Assembly (NCBI RefSeq): GCF_044772865.1
Contig: NZ_CP173029.1
Coordinates: 310,001 to 374,000, forward strand
Direction: 5' to 3'
Length of the DNA stretch: 64,000 nt
From: Algirhabdus cladophorae
Lineage (GTDB): Bacteria > Pseudomonadota > Alphaproteobacteria > Rhodobacterales > Rhodobacteraceae
The position numbers were made by a program, and so were the translations under genes. Below, in pieces: positions 7,561 through 17,025 of the stretch (within the stretch, counting starts at the first letter, position 1; each line of letters begins with the position of its first letter). Below the pieces are notes generated by a model, which saw only the letters and a list, made by a program, of their open reading frames with translations, had not been told where the DNA came from and searched no databases.

Positions 7561-7860
7561 GTCACAGGCCCTCCTTAGGCCGATACGTGTGTGTCCGACC
7601 TATTTAGGAACGAACGGCTCAAACCACAAACGCCCCCATGGGCGTATGACGCTGATGGAGGGCGATCTTCGCACTACAGCAAAGACCGGAAGTCTAAGGC
7701 TTCCAGATGTTGGGCGGGGAGTACGCCTGAAAGGGCACTCTGTCAAGGCGGCAATGGGACAGTGGCGATGGCCAGTGGGCAAGAAGCCTGAGGTTATAAT
7801 CCGTTTCTTAAGACCTTGCTCTTAACACCTCCTCATAGCGCCACGAACGAAAGACCTGCC
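7561..7860. other. Divergent intergenic region between ffh and a chemoreceptor gene
   Basis: About 300 bp without a gene I can support. It must contain divergent promoters for ffh and the chemoreceptor. A small hairpin CGCCC-CCAT-GGGCG lies at 7631-7644. The SRP RNA apical-loop signature is absent. Confidence 0.5.
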
Positions 7861-10404
7861 ATGCTAAAAATGCTCAATATGATTTCCGTCAGACTAGCTG
7901 TTTTCTTGGTGGTGTTTTGTGCAGTCTTCGCCGGTGCGAATATGTTTGTCAGTCAAACGCATTTTCGCAAAGCATCTCTGACGCAATCGATGGACCGGGC
8001 GGGGTCTTTGGCGCAGTCCCGTCACGCGCAAATCCAGACATGGCTGGACACCGCCGCAGCGGATGTGCGCCTTGCTGCTGCTGATCCTGCGATGGCGCGT
8101 AATTTGAGTACGCTTAATCAGGCTTGGGGGAAGTTAGGAACGGATTCAACAGGTGTGTTGCAGCGCGCGTATATCACGCAAAACCCGAACCCCGTGGGTC
8201 AAAAAGATGCGCTTGATCGCGCGGACGATGACGCCACCTATCATTTCCTCCATTCCAAGATGCACCCCAGTTTGCGAACACTGACGCAGGAAAAGGGGTT
8301 TTACGACGTGTTCTTGTTCAATCTGGACGGGGACGCAATTTATTCCGTGGCTAAAGAGGACGATTTTGCCACCAATTTCCGTACCGGGCCCTATGCGGGG
8401 TCTGGCCTTGCCAATGCCTTTGAAATGGCGGCAAACGGCGAGGTGGGCGAACTTTATTTTCAAGATTTCGAAGCATATGCGCCCAGTATAGGCGAAGTTG
8501 CAGCCTTTATCGCAACACCAGTGCCTGACGGTCAGGGACGACCAATTGGCGTGGTAGCCTTTCAGCTGTCGATTTCCTTGCTTGAGAGTATTGTCAACGA
8601 TCCGCGCGGCTTGGGCGAAACTGGCACGTTTTTATTGGTTGGTGAGGACCTCAAGGCGCGGGTTGATGCGCGATTTGAAGATAGTTTTGTAAAATTGGAA
8701 GATCTTGTTGAAACGCAGGCTATGACTTTAGCTAAGCAACAAGACCAATTTGAACCGATCCTGACCACTGGTCAAAGCGGTGCGCAGGTCATGTCGCTGG
8801 CCTTACCATTGATGTTTTTTGATCGCAGTTGGCTGTTTGTTTACGAACGCTCTTTGGATGAAATTATGACGCCTGCATGGGACAGCATGCGCCGACAAAT
8901 TATTGTTGTTGTGATCAGTGCGCTGCTCTTTTGTATCACTGGCGTGATCTTTGGCCGTTCATTAACGCGTCCCATCTCGCGCCTGTCAGTCTCTCTCACC
9001 AAGGTGGCTGACGGTGATTATGACCAGCCAATTACCGACGCCAAGCGGCGTGATGAATTTGGGGCCATTGGTGCTGCGTTGCAGACGTTGCAAGACCGGT
9101 TGCGTACAGCCCAAGCGGCGGAACAAGAGCGCGCCAGGGATGTTGAAATGCAAGCGGCCGTCGTTCAAAGCCTTAGCGATGGGTTGGCTGCCTTGTCCAA
9201 TTGCGACCTGACCTCGAAAATGGATGCGGCGTTTCCAGCGCAATATGAAGGTCTGCGGTCGGATTTTAACACAACTGTCGACACTCTTCATAAGGCTATT
9301 CAGGAGGTTTCCAAAACGTCGGACAGGATCGAACAACAATCTGGCACGCTCAGCGCTGGGGCGGATACGTTGGCGCAATCCACCGAGGACCAAGCCGCGA
9401 CTTTGATTCAAACTGCCGCCGCCTTGGCGCAAATTGTAGAAAGTGTGGCCGGTGCGGCTCGCAATGCGTCGGCAGTGTCTGACCATGCACAGCAGGCCCA
9501 GACGGACGCGGCCCAAAGTGATGCAATCGTGCAGCAAACAGTTGATGCGATGCATAAAATCAAAGTGTCGTCTGACGAGGTGAACAGCTTTATTGGAATG
9601 ATCGACGATATCGCGTTCCAAACAAATCTCTTGGCGTTGAATGCAGGCGTGGAAGCGGCCCGAGCAGGCGACGCAGGGCGCGGCTTTGCTGTTGTTGCAT
9701 CTGAGGTGCAAATTCTTGCGCAAAAATCCTCGGAGGCTGCGCAACAGATCAAAGAACGATTGGCCGGGAACGCCCAGAACATCAAAAACGGTGTGACTTT
9801 GGTTGGCGATGCAGGTGAAACATTAAGGGCAACCTTCGAGCGGGTGCGAGAAATCTCTGCGCTGATCCAAGAGATCGCGCAAAGTGCTCAGGAACAGGCG
9901 CAGGGCCTAAAGGAAGTAAACCAAGGCGTTGTTTTGTTGGAAGAGACAACACATAAGAACACACAGATGGTGCAGACAAGCACTGGATTTAGCCATCAAT
10001 TGCGGGATCAAGCCGTACATCTCAAGAAACTGGTTGGCCAATTTAATGTTGGGTGCCGTGCTGCTGCAGTAAGGGTCGAGAAAACTGGTTTAACGGATGA
10101 AATTCCCGTGGCTGAGGCGCAAGTGGCTCGGGCCACAGTTGAAAGTAAAACGGGACACAGCGGCACTATCGCAGTCTTTTCTAGCAAACAAGCACCGGAG
10201 GCTCGCGCTTCCCGTTTTAAGCCTCGCTCAAATGCTGCACCAACTGCGACACCTGATCCTGCGCCGAACAAACCACGTGCGCCTACGCCACAGATGGATG
10301 ATCAAGGAACCAAAGAATTGTGGGATGAAGATCTTTCAGTAGATCAAAGCAGTTCGCCTGCTTTTGGCGCTGATGCATACAAAGAAGTGTGGAAGGATTT
10401 CTAA
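7861..10404 (+). CDS. Methyl-accepting chemotaxis protein (cache-HAMP-MCP signal)
   Basis: An 847-residue transmembrane chemoreceptor. Order: N-terminal helix (about residues 8-30), a large periplasmic sensor of double-cache character (about 35-345, with GFYDVFLFNLDGDAIYSV), a second helix (IIVVVISALLFCITGVIFG, about 352-372), HAMP (SLTRPISRLSVSL), and the cytoplasmic hairpin whose tip reads IAFQTNLLALNAGVEAARAG. After the signalling domain comes a roughly 120-residue linker ending in VWKDF, matching the xWxxF form of CheR/CheB-tethering pentapeptides. The start at 7861 (MLKMLN) is preferred over 7816 because the helix then begins normally. Ligand unknown. Confidence 0.92.
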   Translation: MLKMLNMISVRLAVFLVVFCAVFAGANMFVSQTHFRKASLTQSMDRAGSLAQSRHAQIQTWLDTAAADVRLAAADPAMARNLSTLNQAWGKLGTDSTGVLQRAYITQNPNPVGQKDALDRADDDATYHFLHSKMHPSLRTLTQEKGFYDVFLFNLDGDAIYSVAKEDDFATNFRTGPYAGSGLANAFEMAANGEVGELYFQDFEAYAPSIGEVAAFIATPVPDGQGRPIGVVAFQLSISLLESIVNDPRGLGETGTFLLVGEDLKARVDARFEDSFVKLEDLVETQAMTLAKQQDQFEPILTTGQSGAQVMSLALPLMFFDRSWLFVYERSLDEIMTPAWDSMRRQIIVVVISALLFCITGVIFGRSLTRPISRLSVSLTKVADGDYDQPITDAKRRDEFGAIGAALQTLQDRLRTAQAAEQERARDVEMQAAVVQSLSDGLAALSNCDLTSKMDAAFPAQYEGLRSDFNTTVDTLHKAIQEVSKTSDRIEQQSGTLSAGADTLAQSTEDQAATLIQTAAALAQIVESVAGAARNASAVSDHAQQAQTDAAQSDAIVQQTVDAMHKIKVSSDEVNSFIGMIDDIAFQTNLLALNAGVEAARAGDAGRGFAVVASEVQILAQKSSEAAQQIKERLAGNAQNIKNGVTLVGDAGETLRATFERVREISALIQEIAQSAQEQAQGLKEVNQGVVLLEETTHKNTQMVQTSTGFSHQLRDQAVHLKKLVGQFNVGCRAAAVRVEKTGLTDEIPVAEAQVARATVESKTGHSGTIAVFSSKQAPEARASRFKPRSNAAPTATPDPAPNKPRAPTPQMDDQGTKELWDEDLSVDQSSSPAFGADAYKEVWKDF

Positions 10405-10516
10405 AGCAAAGTCGACATATCCCTAAAAAGCACTCGTCTGCCCTTGTGAACACCCTTGCCATTATGTGGGCTTTATTGTTCTTTGGTGCACAGACGTATT
10501 GTGAAGGACATAAGTC

Positions 10517-11404
10517 ATGGCGGTAGACAATTGGGACGAAATCAGAACGGCTTATCAAGTGGCCCGCATGGGAACTGTAAGTGGTGCTGCTGATGTCCTT
10601 GGTGTGCATCATGCAACGGTTATTCGTCATATTGACGCCCTAGAAGGCAAGCTTGGTGTTAAGCTTTTTCAGCGCCATGCCCGTGGCTACACCGCGACCG
10701 AAGCTGGCGAGGATTTGATGCAAGTGGCCCAAACCACGGAAGACCAGTTTACTCAACTGGCGGGTCGGATCCATGGCCGGGGCGCTGCTGTTTCAGGCGA
10801 TTTGGTCATTACTTCGGTACCCCCGATGTCGCAACTTTTGGCGCAAACAATTGGTAAATTTCAGCTCGAATATCCAGACCTACGCACAGAATTGGTCGTA
10901 GATAGCCGCGTGTTGCGTTTGGAATACGGCGAGGCCCACGTGGCCATTCGGGCAGGGCGTCAGGACCAAGAGCCCGACAATATCGTGCAACCCTTGGGGG
11001 CTATGACCACAGCGCTTTATGCTACGAAAGACTACGTTGCACGCCATGGTACTTTGAAAGGTCTAGAGGACATTCCGAACCACCGGTTTGTAAGGCTTTC
11101 GACCCCCAACAGCCGGATTCCTTTTAACAATTGGATCATGGCCAACGTGCCTTCGGAATACGTAGTCTACAAAGCATCAAGCCTGCTGGCCGTAGAAGAT
11201 GCCGTTATCGAAGGCGTGGGCATAGGATTTTTGCCAGTCTACATGGCGCAAAACCGTGACAACTTGGTCGAAATGATCGGCCCGCAAAAAGATTGGTCCA
11301 CGCCGCTGTGGATCGTGACCCACGTGGATTTGCATCGCACCGCCAAAGTTCAAAGCTTTACCAAGTTCTTGAAAGAAGAGTCTGTTCACTGGCCCACGAT
11401 TTGA
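10517..11404 (+). CDS. LysR-family transcriptional regulator
   Basis: A 295-residue LysR regulator: DNA-binding domain TAYQVARMGTVSGAADVLGVHHATVIRHIDALE (residues 10-42) and a C-terminal effector-binding domain. AAGGA lies about 9 nt before the ATG. Its stop overlaps the start of the following exporter gene by 1 nt (TGATG), so the pair is probably co-translated and the regulator may control that exporter. Not strongly linked to the ureide genes that follow on both strands. Confidence 0.88.
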   Translation: MAVDNWDEIRTAYQVARMGTVSGAADVLGVHHATVIRHIDALEGKLGVKLFQRHARGYTATEAGEDLMQVAQTTEDQFTQLAGRIHGRGAAVSGDLVITSVPPMSQLLAQTIGKFQLEYPDLRTELVVDSRVLRLEYGEAHVAIRAGRQDQEPDNIVQPLGAMTTALYATKDYVARHGTLKGLEDIPNHRFVRLSTPNSRIPFNNWIMANVPSEYVVYKASSLLAVEDAVIEGVGIGFLPVYMAQNRDNLVEMIGPQKDWSTPLWIVTHVDLHRTAKVQSFTKFLKEESVHWPTI

Positions 11405-12303
11405 TGGGTAAAATGCGCCCTGAAACATTGGGCCATTTGGCGATGTTTTCGTTTTCGATACTCGTGGCGGGCTCTTTTTCTTTAGGTGGGCTGGCAGCCC
11501 CTCATATCGATCCAGTGGCGCTAAATGCCGTTCGGTTTGCTATTGCAAGTCTTGCTATATGGATCACGTGCTGGCTGACCACGGGGATCAAACGCAAAGA
11601 TTTACAGGCGCCATGGCGATATTTGCTGCTGGGTGGTGTTTTCAGCTTCTATTTCGTGATGATGTTCGAAGGATTGAAGACGGCCAATCCCGTTAGCACC
11701 TCGGCGGTCTTCACCTTTACCCCGATCATGTCTGCCGTTTTTGGTTGGCTGTTGTTGCGACAGATCACAACGCGGTCCATGGCCTTGGCGCTGGGCATCG
11801 GAGGCATCGGTGCGTTATGGGTTATTTTTCGCGCCGATATTACGGCTGTACTGGCCTTTGAAATTGGGTTGGGCGAAAGGATTTTCTTTTGGGGGTGCGT
11901 GGCACATGCGCTTTACACACCCTTGGTGCGCCTTTTGAACCGTGGTGAGCCTGCGCTGACATTCACTTTTTTGATGCTTAGCGCTGCGTGCGTGTTGTTA
12001 TGGATATATGGCTGGTCCGAAATCCGCGCAACGGATTGGGCGAACCTTCCAACGATTGTCTATACGACCATTCTTTACACATCGATTTTCGCCAGTTCGA
12101 TGACTTTCTTTTTGTTGCAATTTGCGACCATGAGGCTGCCCTCGGCCAAAGTGATGGCCTATACATATCTGATCCCCAGCTGGGTCATTTTGTGGGAAAT
12201 CGCATTGGGGAATGCGGCCCCGACGGTATATGTGCTGGGCGGCGTGGCCTTAACGGTTATGGCACTTTTATTGTTGTTGCGAGACGAAACAGCGGCATCC
12301 TAA
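11404..12303 (+). CDS. DMT-superfamily (EamA) transporter
   Basis: A 299-residue inner-membrane protein with about ten hydrophobic helices forming two EamA repeats (first repeat begins LGHLAMFSFSILVAGSF; second begins GERIFFWGCVAHALYTPL). Such proteins usually export amino acids or small metabolites. The ATG overlaps the LysR stop (TGATG). The frame is open to 11293, but that region is inside the LysR gene. Substrate unknown. Confidence 0.85.
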   Translation: MGKMRPETLGHLAMFSFSILVAGSFSLGGLAAPHIDPVALNAVRFAIASLAIWITCWLTTGIKRKDLQAPWRYLLLGGVFSFYFVMMFEGLKTANPVSTSAVFTFTPIMSAVFGWLLLRQITTRSMALALGIGGIGALWVIFRADITAVLAFEIGLGERIFFWGCVAHALYTPLVRLLNRGEPALTFTFLMLSAACVLLWIYGWSEIRATDWANLPTIVYTTILYTSIFASSMTFFLLQFATMRLPSAKVMAYTYLIPSWVILWEIALGNAAPTVYVLGGVALTVMALLLLLRDETAAS

Positions 12304-12390
12304 TCCGCCAGTCCCGCCCGACACCACGTAACACTTTGCGCGCGCTTGGCGGCCTCAACACAGGTCAAGTTCGGATGTCGCACGTGCGGT

Positions 12391-12750
12391 TTAGCTGCCG
12401 CGATAGGTGGAATAGCCGAAGGGCGAAAGCAGCAAGGGTACGTGATAATGGCTGTCGGGATCGTTGATGCCGAAACGGATTGGCACAATGTCCAAAAACC
12501 GTGGGTCTTGGGCATCGGTCCCGATAGCGTCGAAATAATCGCCGGCATGAAAGATCAGCTCGAACGTGCCAGTTGTAAAATCCTCGGTTGGCAGAATTGG
12601 TGTGTCCGTGCGGCCGTCTGCATTCGTTGTCATGCTGCAGACCAGCGTTTCGGCAAGACCGTGCAGTCGGTAAAGGTCGATCTTGAGGCCAGAGGCAGGT
12701 GTGCCCAAACTGGTGTCGAGCACATGTGTGGTAAGAAATCCGGTGGGCAT
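12391..12750 (-). CDS. uraH: 5-Hydroxyisourate hydrolase (transthyretin-like)
   Basis: Hydrolyses 5-hydroxyisourate, the product of urate oxidation, to OHCU. The 119-residue protein carries the family marks: N-terminal TTHVLDTSLGTPA with the catalytic His, LYR in the next strand, and the C-terminal YSTYRGS signature. The start at 12750 (MPTGFLTTH) has GGAG 6 nt upstream; the frame extends four codons further to a TTG that overlaps this site. It diverges from the allantoinase/OHCU decarboxylase fusion, which carries out the next two steps. Confidence 0.93.
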   Translation of the reverse strand: MPTGFLTTHVLDTSLGTPASGLKIDLYRLHGLAETLVCSMTTNADGRTDTPILPTEDFTTGTFELIFHAGDYFDAIGTDAQDPRFLDIVPIRFGINDPDSHYHVPLLLSPFGYSTYRGS

Positions 12751-12768
12751 TTCAGTCTCCAATAGGTC

Positions 12769-12854
12769 TTTGTGCAGTTTAGCGCATTGCGACGCTTGTG
12801 CACCTGCAAAGTCGATGAAAAACTACAGCACAGCGTCCACGTTAGTTTGTGCAT
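12769..12854. promoter_or_regulatory. Three copies of TTGTGCA in a divergent ureide promoter
   Basis: The 137 bp between uraH and the allantoinase fusion contain TTTGTGCAG (12769-12777), CTTGTGCAC (12795-12803) and TTTGTGCAT (12846-12854), all on the plus strand at steps of 26 and 51 bp. This could be a binding array for a regulator of purine catabolism; no factor can be named. Confidence 0.4.
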
Positions 12855-12887
12855 GCTAGAACCAGTCATTCGAGGGGCACAAACACA

Positions 12888-14291
12888 ATGCAGCGATATC
12901 CACGAGACATGATTGGCTATGGGCCACGTGTGCCTGATGCGGCTTGGCCCGGGGGGGCGAAAATTGCGCTGCAGTTTGTAGTGAACTACGAAGAAGGCGG
13001 CGAAAACAATGTGTTGCATGGGGATGCTGCGTCTGAGGCTTTTTTGTCCGAGATCGTAGGTGCCGCGGCTTGGCCGGACCAGCGCCATTGGAATATGGAA
13101 AGTATCTACGAATACGGTGCGCGTTCTGGCTTTTGGCGGCTGCACCGGTTGTTTACCCAAGCGAATGTGCCCGTCACTGTTTATGGCGTGGCCACGGCTC
13201 TCGCGCGCTCCCCGGAACAGGTGATGGCGATGCAAGCGGCCGATTGGGAGATCGCCAGTCACGGGCTTAAATGGATCGAATACAAAGACGCAACGCCTGA
13301 GGCCGAGCGGGCTGATATGCTAGAAGCGATCCGTTTGCATACAGAGGTCACTGGCCAACGTCCGCGCGGATGGTACACAGGGCGCTGTTCCGAGAATACT
13401 GTGGCGCTGGTGGCCCAAGAGGGCGGCTTTGACTATGTGTCCGACAGCTATGCAGACGATTTACCCTATTATATCGGGGAGCAACTCGTTGTGCCGTACA
13501 CCTTAGATGCCAATGACATGCGGTTTGCCACACCACAGGGGTTCAATGCAGGTGATCAATTCTTTAACTATCTTAAAGACAGTTTTGATGCGCTTTATGC
13601 CGAAGGGGTCGCAGGGCAACCCAAGATGATGTCTGTTGGGTTGCATTGTCGTCTGATCGGTAGGCCCGGACGTGTGATGGCCTTGAAACGGTTCATTGAT
13701 TACGTGCAAACCTTTGGCGATGTGTGGTGTGCAACGCGTGCTGACATCGCAGACCATTGGCTGCGAAATCATCCGCCTGTGCAATATGATAGACCCAGCG
13801 AAATGGATCGCGATACGTTCGTGTCTGCCTACGGCGGGATTTTTGAGCATTCCGCATGGATTGCAGAGCGCGCCTTTGAATTGGAATTGGGGCCTGCCCA
13901 TGACACGGCGGGCGGGTTGCATCATGCGCTGACACGAATGTTCCGGTCTGCCAGTGAGGTCGAGCGTCTTGATGTCCTCAAAGCGCATCCTGATTTGGCC
14001 GGGAAATTGGCGGCGGCCAAAAGGTTGACGGCGCAAAGCAGTACAGAGCAGGCCAGTGTTGGTCTTGATCTGTTGAGCGATGCCGAGCGTGAGACCTTCA
14101 CAAAGCTGAACCAAGCCTATGTGGCCAAGCATGGTTTCCCGTTCATTATTGCAGTGCGTGATTTTGACAAGGCTGGAATTTTGGCCGCGTTTAAGGCGCG
14201 GTTGGACAACGCAACTGACGTAGAATTTTCAGCGGCTTGTGCTCAGGTTGAACGCATTGCGCACTTGCGGCTAAAGGATCTATTGCCATGA
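12888..14291 (+). CDS. Fused allantoinase (PuuE type) / OHCU decarboxylase (UraD)
   Basis: A 467-residue two-domain enzyme. Residues about 1-305 are the metal-independent allantoinase of the polysaccharide-deacetylase fold (MIGYGPRVPDAAWPGGAKIAL, EIASHGLKWIEY, GWYTGRCSENT, SVGLHCRLIGRPGR). Residues about 325-467 are an OHCU decarboxylase (FRSASEVERLDVLKAHPDLAGKL, ASVGLDLLS, NQAYVAKHGFPFIIAVRD). Together they turn OHCU into S-allantoin and then allantoate. Start 12888 is taken for MQRYPRDM, with GAGGGG upstream. It overlaps the next gene by 4 nt. Confidence 0.93.
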   Translation: MQRYPRDMIGYGPRVPDAAWPGGAKIALQFVVNYEEGGENNVLHGDAASEAFLSEIVGAAAWPDQRHWNMESIYEYGARSGFWRLHRLFTQANVPVTVYGVATALARSPEQVMAMQAADWEIASHGLKWIEYKDATPEAERADMLEAIRLHTEVTGQRPRGWYTGRCSENTVALVAQEGGFDYVSDSYADDLPYYIGEQLVVPYTLDANDMRFATPQGFNAGDQFFNYLKDSFDALYAEGVAGQPKMMSVGLHCRLIGRPGRVMALKRFIDYVQTFGDVWCATRADIADHWLRNHPPVQYDRPSEMDRDTFVSAYGGIFEHSAWIAERAFELELGPAHDTAGGLHHALTRMFRSASEVERLDVLKAHPDLAGKLAAAKRLTAQSSTEQASVGLDLLSDAERETFTKLNQAYVAKHGFPFIIAVRDFDKAGILAAFKARLDNATDVEFSAACAQVERIAHLRLKDLLP

Positions 14292-15106
14292 GCCGTTACG
14301 CATTTCCGCCGGGTGGCTTACCTGACCAACGCAAAAACCCTGCGGCTGCAGGGGCGGTGTTTACCACAAGTTTTGCATTTATTCCCGCAGATACAATGCG
14401 CGACATTACCACCAGTCAGTTGCCCCATTGGACGCAGACCCGCGCTTGGATTTTGGCGCGGCCGCTTACGGGTTTTGCCGAAACTTTCTCGCAATATGCA
14501 GTAGAAGTCGCGCCGCGTGGCGGATCGCAATCGCCCGACACAAATCCATTGGCGCAGTCGGTGGTGTTCGTGGCTTCGGGCGAGATGACGTTGAGTTTGG
14601 ATGGTGTGACGCATGTGTTGGAGGCCGGAGGCTATGCCTATATCCCCGCAGGTCACATCTGGACTGTGCGCAATAAAGGCTCTGACGTTTTGCAGTTTCA
14701 TTGGCTGCGCAAGCGGTATCAGCCCGTGGCAGGCATTGCCGCGCCTGCCCCTTTTGTAACCTCGGATCAAACAACTGCGCCGAACCCAATGTCCAACACG
14801 GATTTATGGGCCACAACGCGGTTTGTTGAACCAGATGATCTGCGCCACGACATGCACGTCAATATTGTCACCTTTCAACCCGGTGGGCGCATTCCATTTG
14901 CTGAAACCCATGTGATGGAACACGGGCTTTATGTGTTGGAAGGGACCGCGCGGTATCTTCTGAATGACCAATGGGTCGGCGTTGGGCCCGGGGATTTTAT
15001 GTGGCTGCGCGCCTTTTGTCCGCAGGCCTGTATTGCAACAGGCGACGGGCCGTTTCGGTATTTGCTGTATAAGGACGTAAATCGTCATGCGGAGTTGGCG
15101 CTATGA
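14288..15106 (+). CDS. allE: (S)-Ureidoglycine aminohydrolase (bicupin)
   Basis: Releases ammonia from S-ureidoglycine to give S-ureidoglycolate. The 272-residue protein has two cupin domains: the first around GGYAYIPAGHIWTVRN (residues about 117-132) and the second around GLYVLEGTARYLL and GVGPGDFMWLRAFCPQA (215-250), with the metal-binding His/Glu set ETHVMEHGLYVLEG. Starts in ATGA overlap with the allantoinase fusion and overlaps the ureidoglycolate lyase by 4 nt. Allantoate amidohydrolase, which would make its substrate, is not in the window. Confidence 0.9.
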   Translation: MSRYAFPPGGLPDQRKNPAAAGAVFTTSFAFIPADTMRDITTSQLPHWTQTRAWILARPLTGFAETFSQYAVEVAPRGGSQSPDTNPLAQSVVFVASGEMTLSLDGVTHVLEAGGYAYIPAGHIWTVRNKGSDVLQFHWLRKRYQPVAGIAAPAPFVTSDQTTAPNPMSNTDLWATTRFVEPDDLRHDMHVNIVTFQPGGRIPFAETHVMEHGLYVLEGTARYLLNDQWVGVGPGDFMWLRAFCPQACIATGDGPFRYLLYKDVNRHAELAL

Positions 15107-15585
15107 GTTCGATCATCGCGCAACCGCTGACGGCGGAGGGTTTTGCGCCCTACGGGGATGTTTTGGAGTGCACGGGCGCATCGCGTTCTATCAATGCAGG
15201 CCTGTGTGATCGGTTTCACGATCAGGCTGTGATGGATTTTGGGCCAGAGGGGCAGGCTGGGATTAGCCTTTTTCGTGCCCAAGCGCGCAGTTTGCCTTAT
15301 GCGTTTGATCTGATGGAGCGACACCCCGAAGGCTCGCAGGCGTTTATTCCTATGTCCGAACATCCCTTTTTGGTCATCGTGGCCGAGGATCAAGCGAACA
15401 CTCCGCATCATATAAAGGCGTTTCTGACCAAGCCGGGGCAGGGCGTGAACTATCATCGCAATACGTGGCACGGGGTACTGACGCCTTTGCATGCGCCGGG
15501 CCTTTTTGCGGTGATTGACCGGATTGGCAGTACGCCAAATCTGCAAGAGCATCACTTTGATACTGCATTTGTGGTGAAAGAGTAG
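15103..15585 (+). CDS. allA: Ureidoglycolate lyase
   Basis: Cleaves S-ureidoglycolate to glyoxylate and urea, the last ureide step. The 160-residue protein shows PLTAEGFAPYGDVLE at the start, then FIPMSEHPFLVIVA and the conserved GQGVNYHRNTWHGVLTPL, with metal-ligand histidines. ATGA overlap with allE marks it as part of the same operon. Confidence 0.93.
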   Translation: MSSIIAQPLTAEGFAPYGDVLECTGASRSINAGLCDRFHDQAVMDFGPEGQAGISLFRAQARSLPYAFDLMERHPEGSQAFIPMSEHPFLVIVAEDQANTPHHIKAFLTKPGQGVNYHRNTWHGVLTPLHAPGLFAVIDRIGSTPNLQEHHFDTAFVVKE

Positions 15586-15651
15586 CGCGGCCTCTCTTGC
15601 AGTGTGGGTTTTTTCGTGGCCAACTTGGCGCATCTGATTTTGGAGGACGCC

Positions 15652-17004
15652 ATGAAAGATCACGAGTATCTCACTGCGCACAACGCGCAACATATGTGGC
15701 ATCCTATGGGCCATCCGGGTGAAGCGCGCGGAAACAACCCCACAGTGATCACCAAAGCCGATGGCGTTCATATCACTGACTTGCAAGGCCACAGCGTGGT
15801 TGATGCTGTTGGTGGGTTGTGGTGCGTCAATCTGGGCTATTCGAATGATGTCGTAAAGCAGGCCATCGCGGACCAATTGTTTGAACTGCCCTACTATTCT
15901 GCCTTTTTCGGCACGTCCAATCCTACTGCCATTGAAGCTAGCCATGCAGTGACCGATTTCTTTGCCGAAGACGGGATGACACGCGCATTTTTCACATCAG
16001 GTGGATCCGACAGTGTCGAGACATGCTTGCGACTGGCGCGGCAGTATCACCGCTTGCGGGGTGCGCCAACACGGACCAAGTTTTTGTCCCTTAAGAAGGG
16101 CTATCATGGCACCCATTTTGGCGGGGCCTCTGTTAATGGCAACAACCGCTTTCGCACGGCCTACGAGCCGATGCTGCCCGGGTGTTTTCATTTGCCCAGC
16201 CCGTACACTTACCGCAATCCGTTTAATGAGACGGATCCTGCGAAATTGGCGCAATTGATTGCGCAGGCCTTTGAGGATGAGATTGAGTTTCAAGGTGCAA
16301 ATACTATTGCTGCGTTCATTATGGAACCAGTACAGGGGGCTGGCGGCGTGATTGTGCCTGATGCGACGTTCATGCCGTTGATGCGCGAAATTTGTGATCG
16401 GCACGGGATCTTGATGATCTCAGACGAGGTGATCACTGGGTTTGGTCGTTTGGGCAGCTGGTCTGGTGCACGGCATTGGGGCGTAAAGCCTGACATGATG
16501 AGTTGCGCAAAAGGCATCACCTCGGGATATTTTCCTGTGGGCGCTGCGATGATGTCGGACAAAGTTGCGGATGTTTTTGAAAGCGATCAATCGGGAGAGG
16601 GCGCTATTTTCCACGGCTATACCTATTCGGCTCATCCCGTGGGTGCGGCCGCTGTCGTGGCTTGTTTGGCGGAAACACTGAAGGCGGATACCAAGACAAA
16701 TGCGGGGCTGCGGGGCACGCAATTGTACCAAGGCGCACTGGCTTTGGCGGAGAAGTATGACTTCATTGGTGATGTGCGCGGTGGGGAAGGTCTGATGACT
16801 GGCCTTGAATTGGTCAGTGACCCATTGGCCAAGACCCCGATGGATATGGGCACCATGAAGCGCATTCAAACCGCCACCTATGAGGCAGGCTGCATGGTGC
16901 GTTTGGCGGGTCATTCCATCGTGATGTCCCCGCCTTTGACGATTTCGCAGGCAGAGACAACGGTCATTTTGGATGCTCTGGGGGCGGGCCTTAGCGCAGT
17001 TTGA
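15652..17004 (+). CDS. Class-III PLP-dependent aminotransferase
   Basis: A 450-residue omega-aminotransferase-like enzyme. It has FTSGGSDSVETCLRLARQYH for phosphate binding, ISDEVITGFGRLG with the PLP-contacting Asp, and SCAKGITSGYFPVGA with the Schiff-base Lys. Close families use pyruvate or glyoxylate as acceptor with beta-alanine, putrescine or taurine-like donors. Start 15652 is chosen for the GGAGG just upstream. It follows allA by 66 bp and probably shares its transcript, so an amino acceptor role for glyoxylate from ureide breakdown is possible but unproven. It is not the class-V ureidoglycine-glyoxylate aminotransferase. Confidence 0.8.
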   Translation: MKDHEYLTAHNAQHMWHPMGHPGEARGNNPTVITKADGVHITDLQGHSVVDAVGGLWCVNLGYSNDVVKQAIADQLFELPYYSAFFGTSNPTAIEASHAVTDFFAEDGMTRAFFTSGGSDSVETCLRLARQYHRLRGAPTRTKFLSLKKGYHGTHFGGASVNGNNRFRTAYEPMLPGCFHLPSPYTYRNPFNETDPAKLAQLIAQAFEDEIEFQGANTIAAFIMEPVQGAGGVIVPDATFMPLMREICDRHGILMISDEVITGFGRLGSWSGARHWGVKPDMMSCAKGITSGYFPVGAAMMSDKVADVFESDQSGEGAIFHGYTYSAHPVGAAAVVACLAETLKADTKTNAGLRGTQLYQGALALAEKYDFIGDVRGGEGLMTGLELVSDPLAKTPMDMGTMKRIQTATYEAGCMVRLAGHSIVMSPPLTISQAETTVILDALGAGLSAV

Positions 17005-17025
17005 CGGTGCGGGTGCCTCCGGCGG

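Noticed and set aside
7561..7860. 4.5S (SRP) RNA next to ffh
   Set aside because: The conserved GGAAG...AGCAGCCAAGG apical pattern is absent; only a loosely similar GGAAG occurs.
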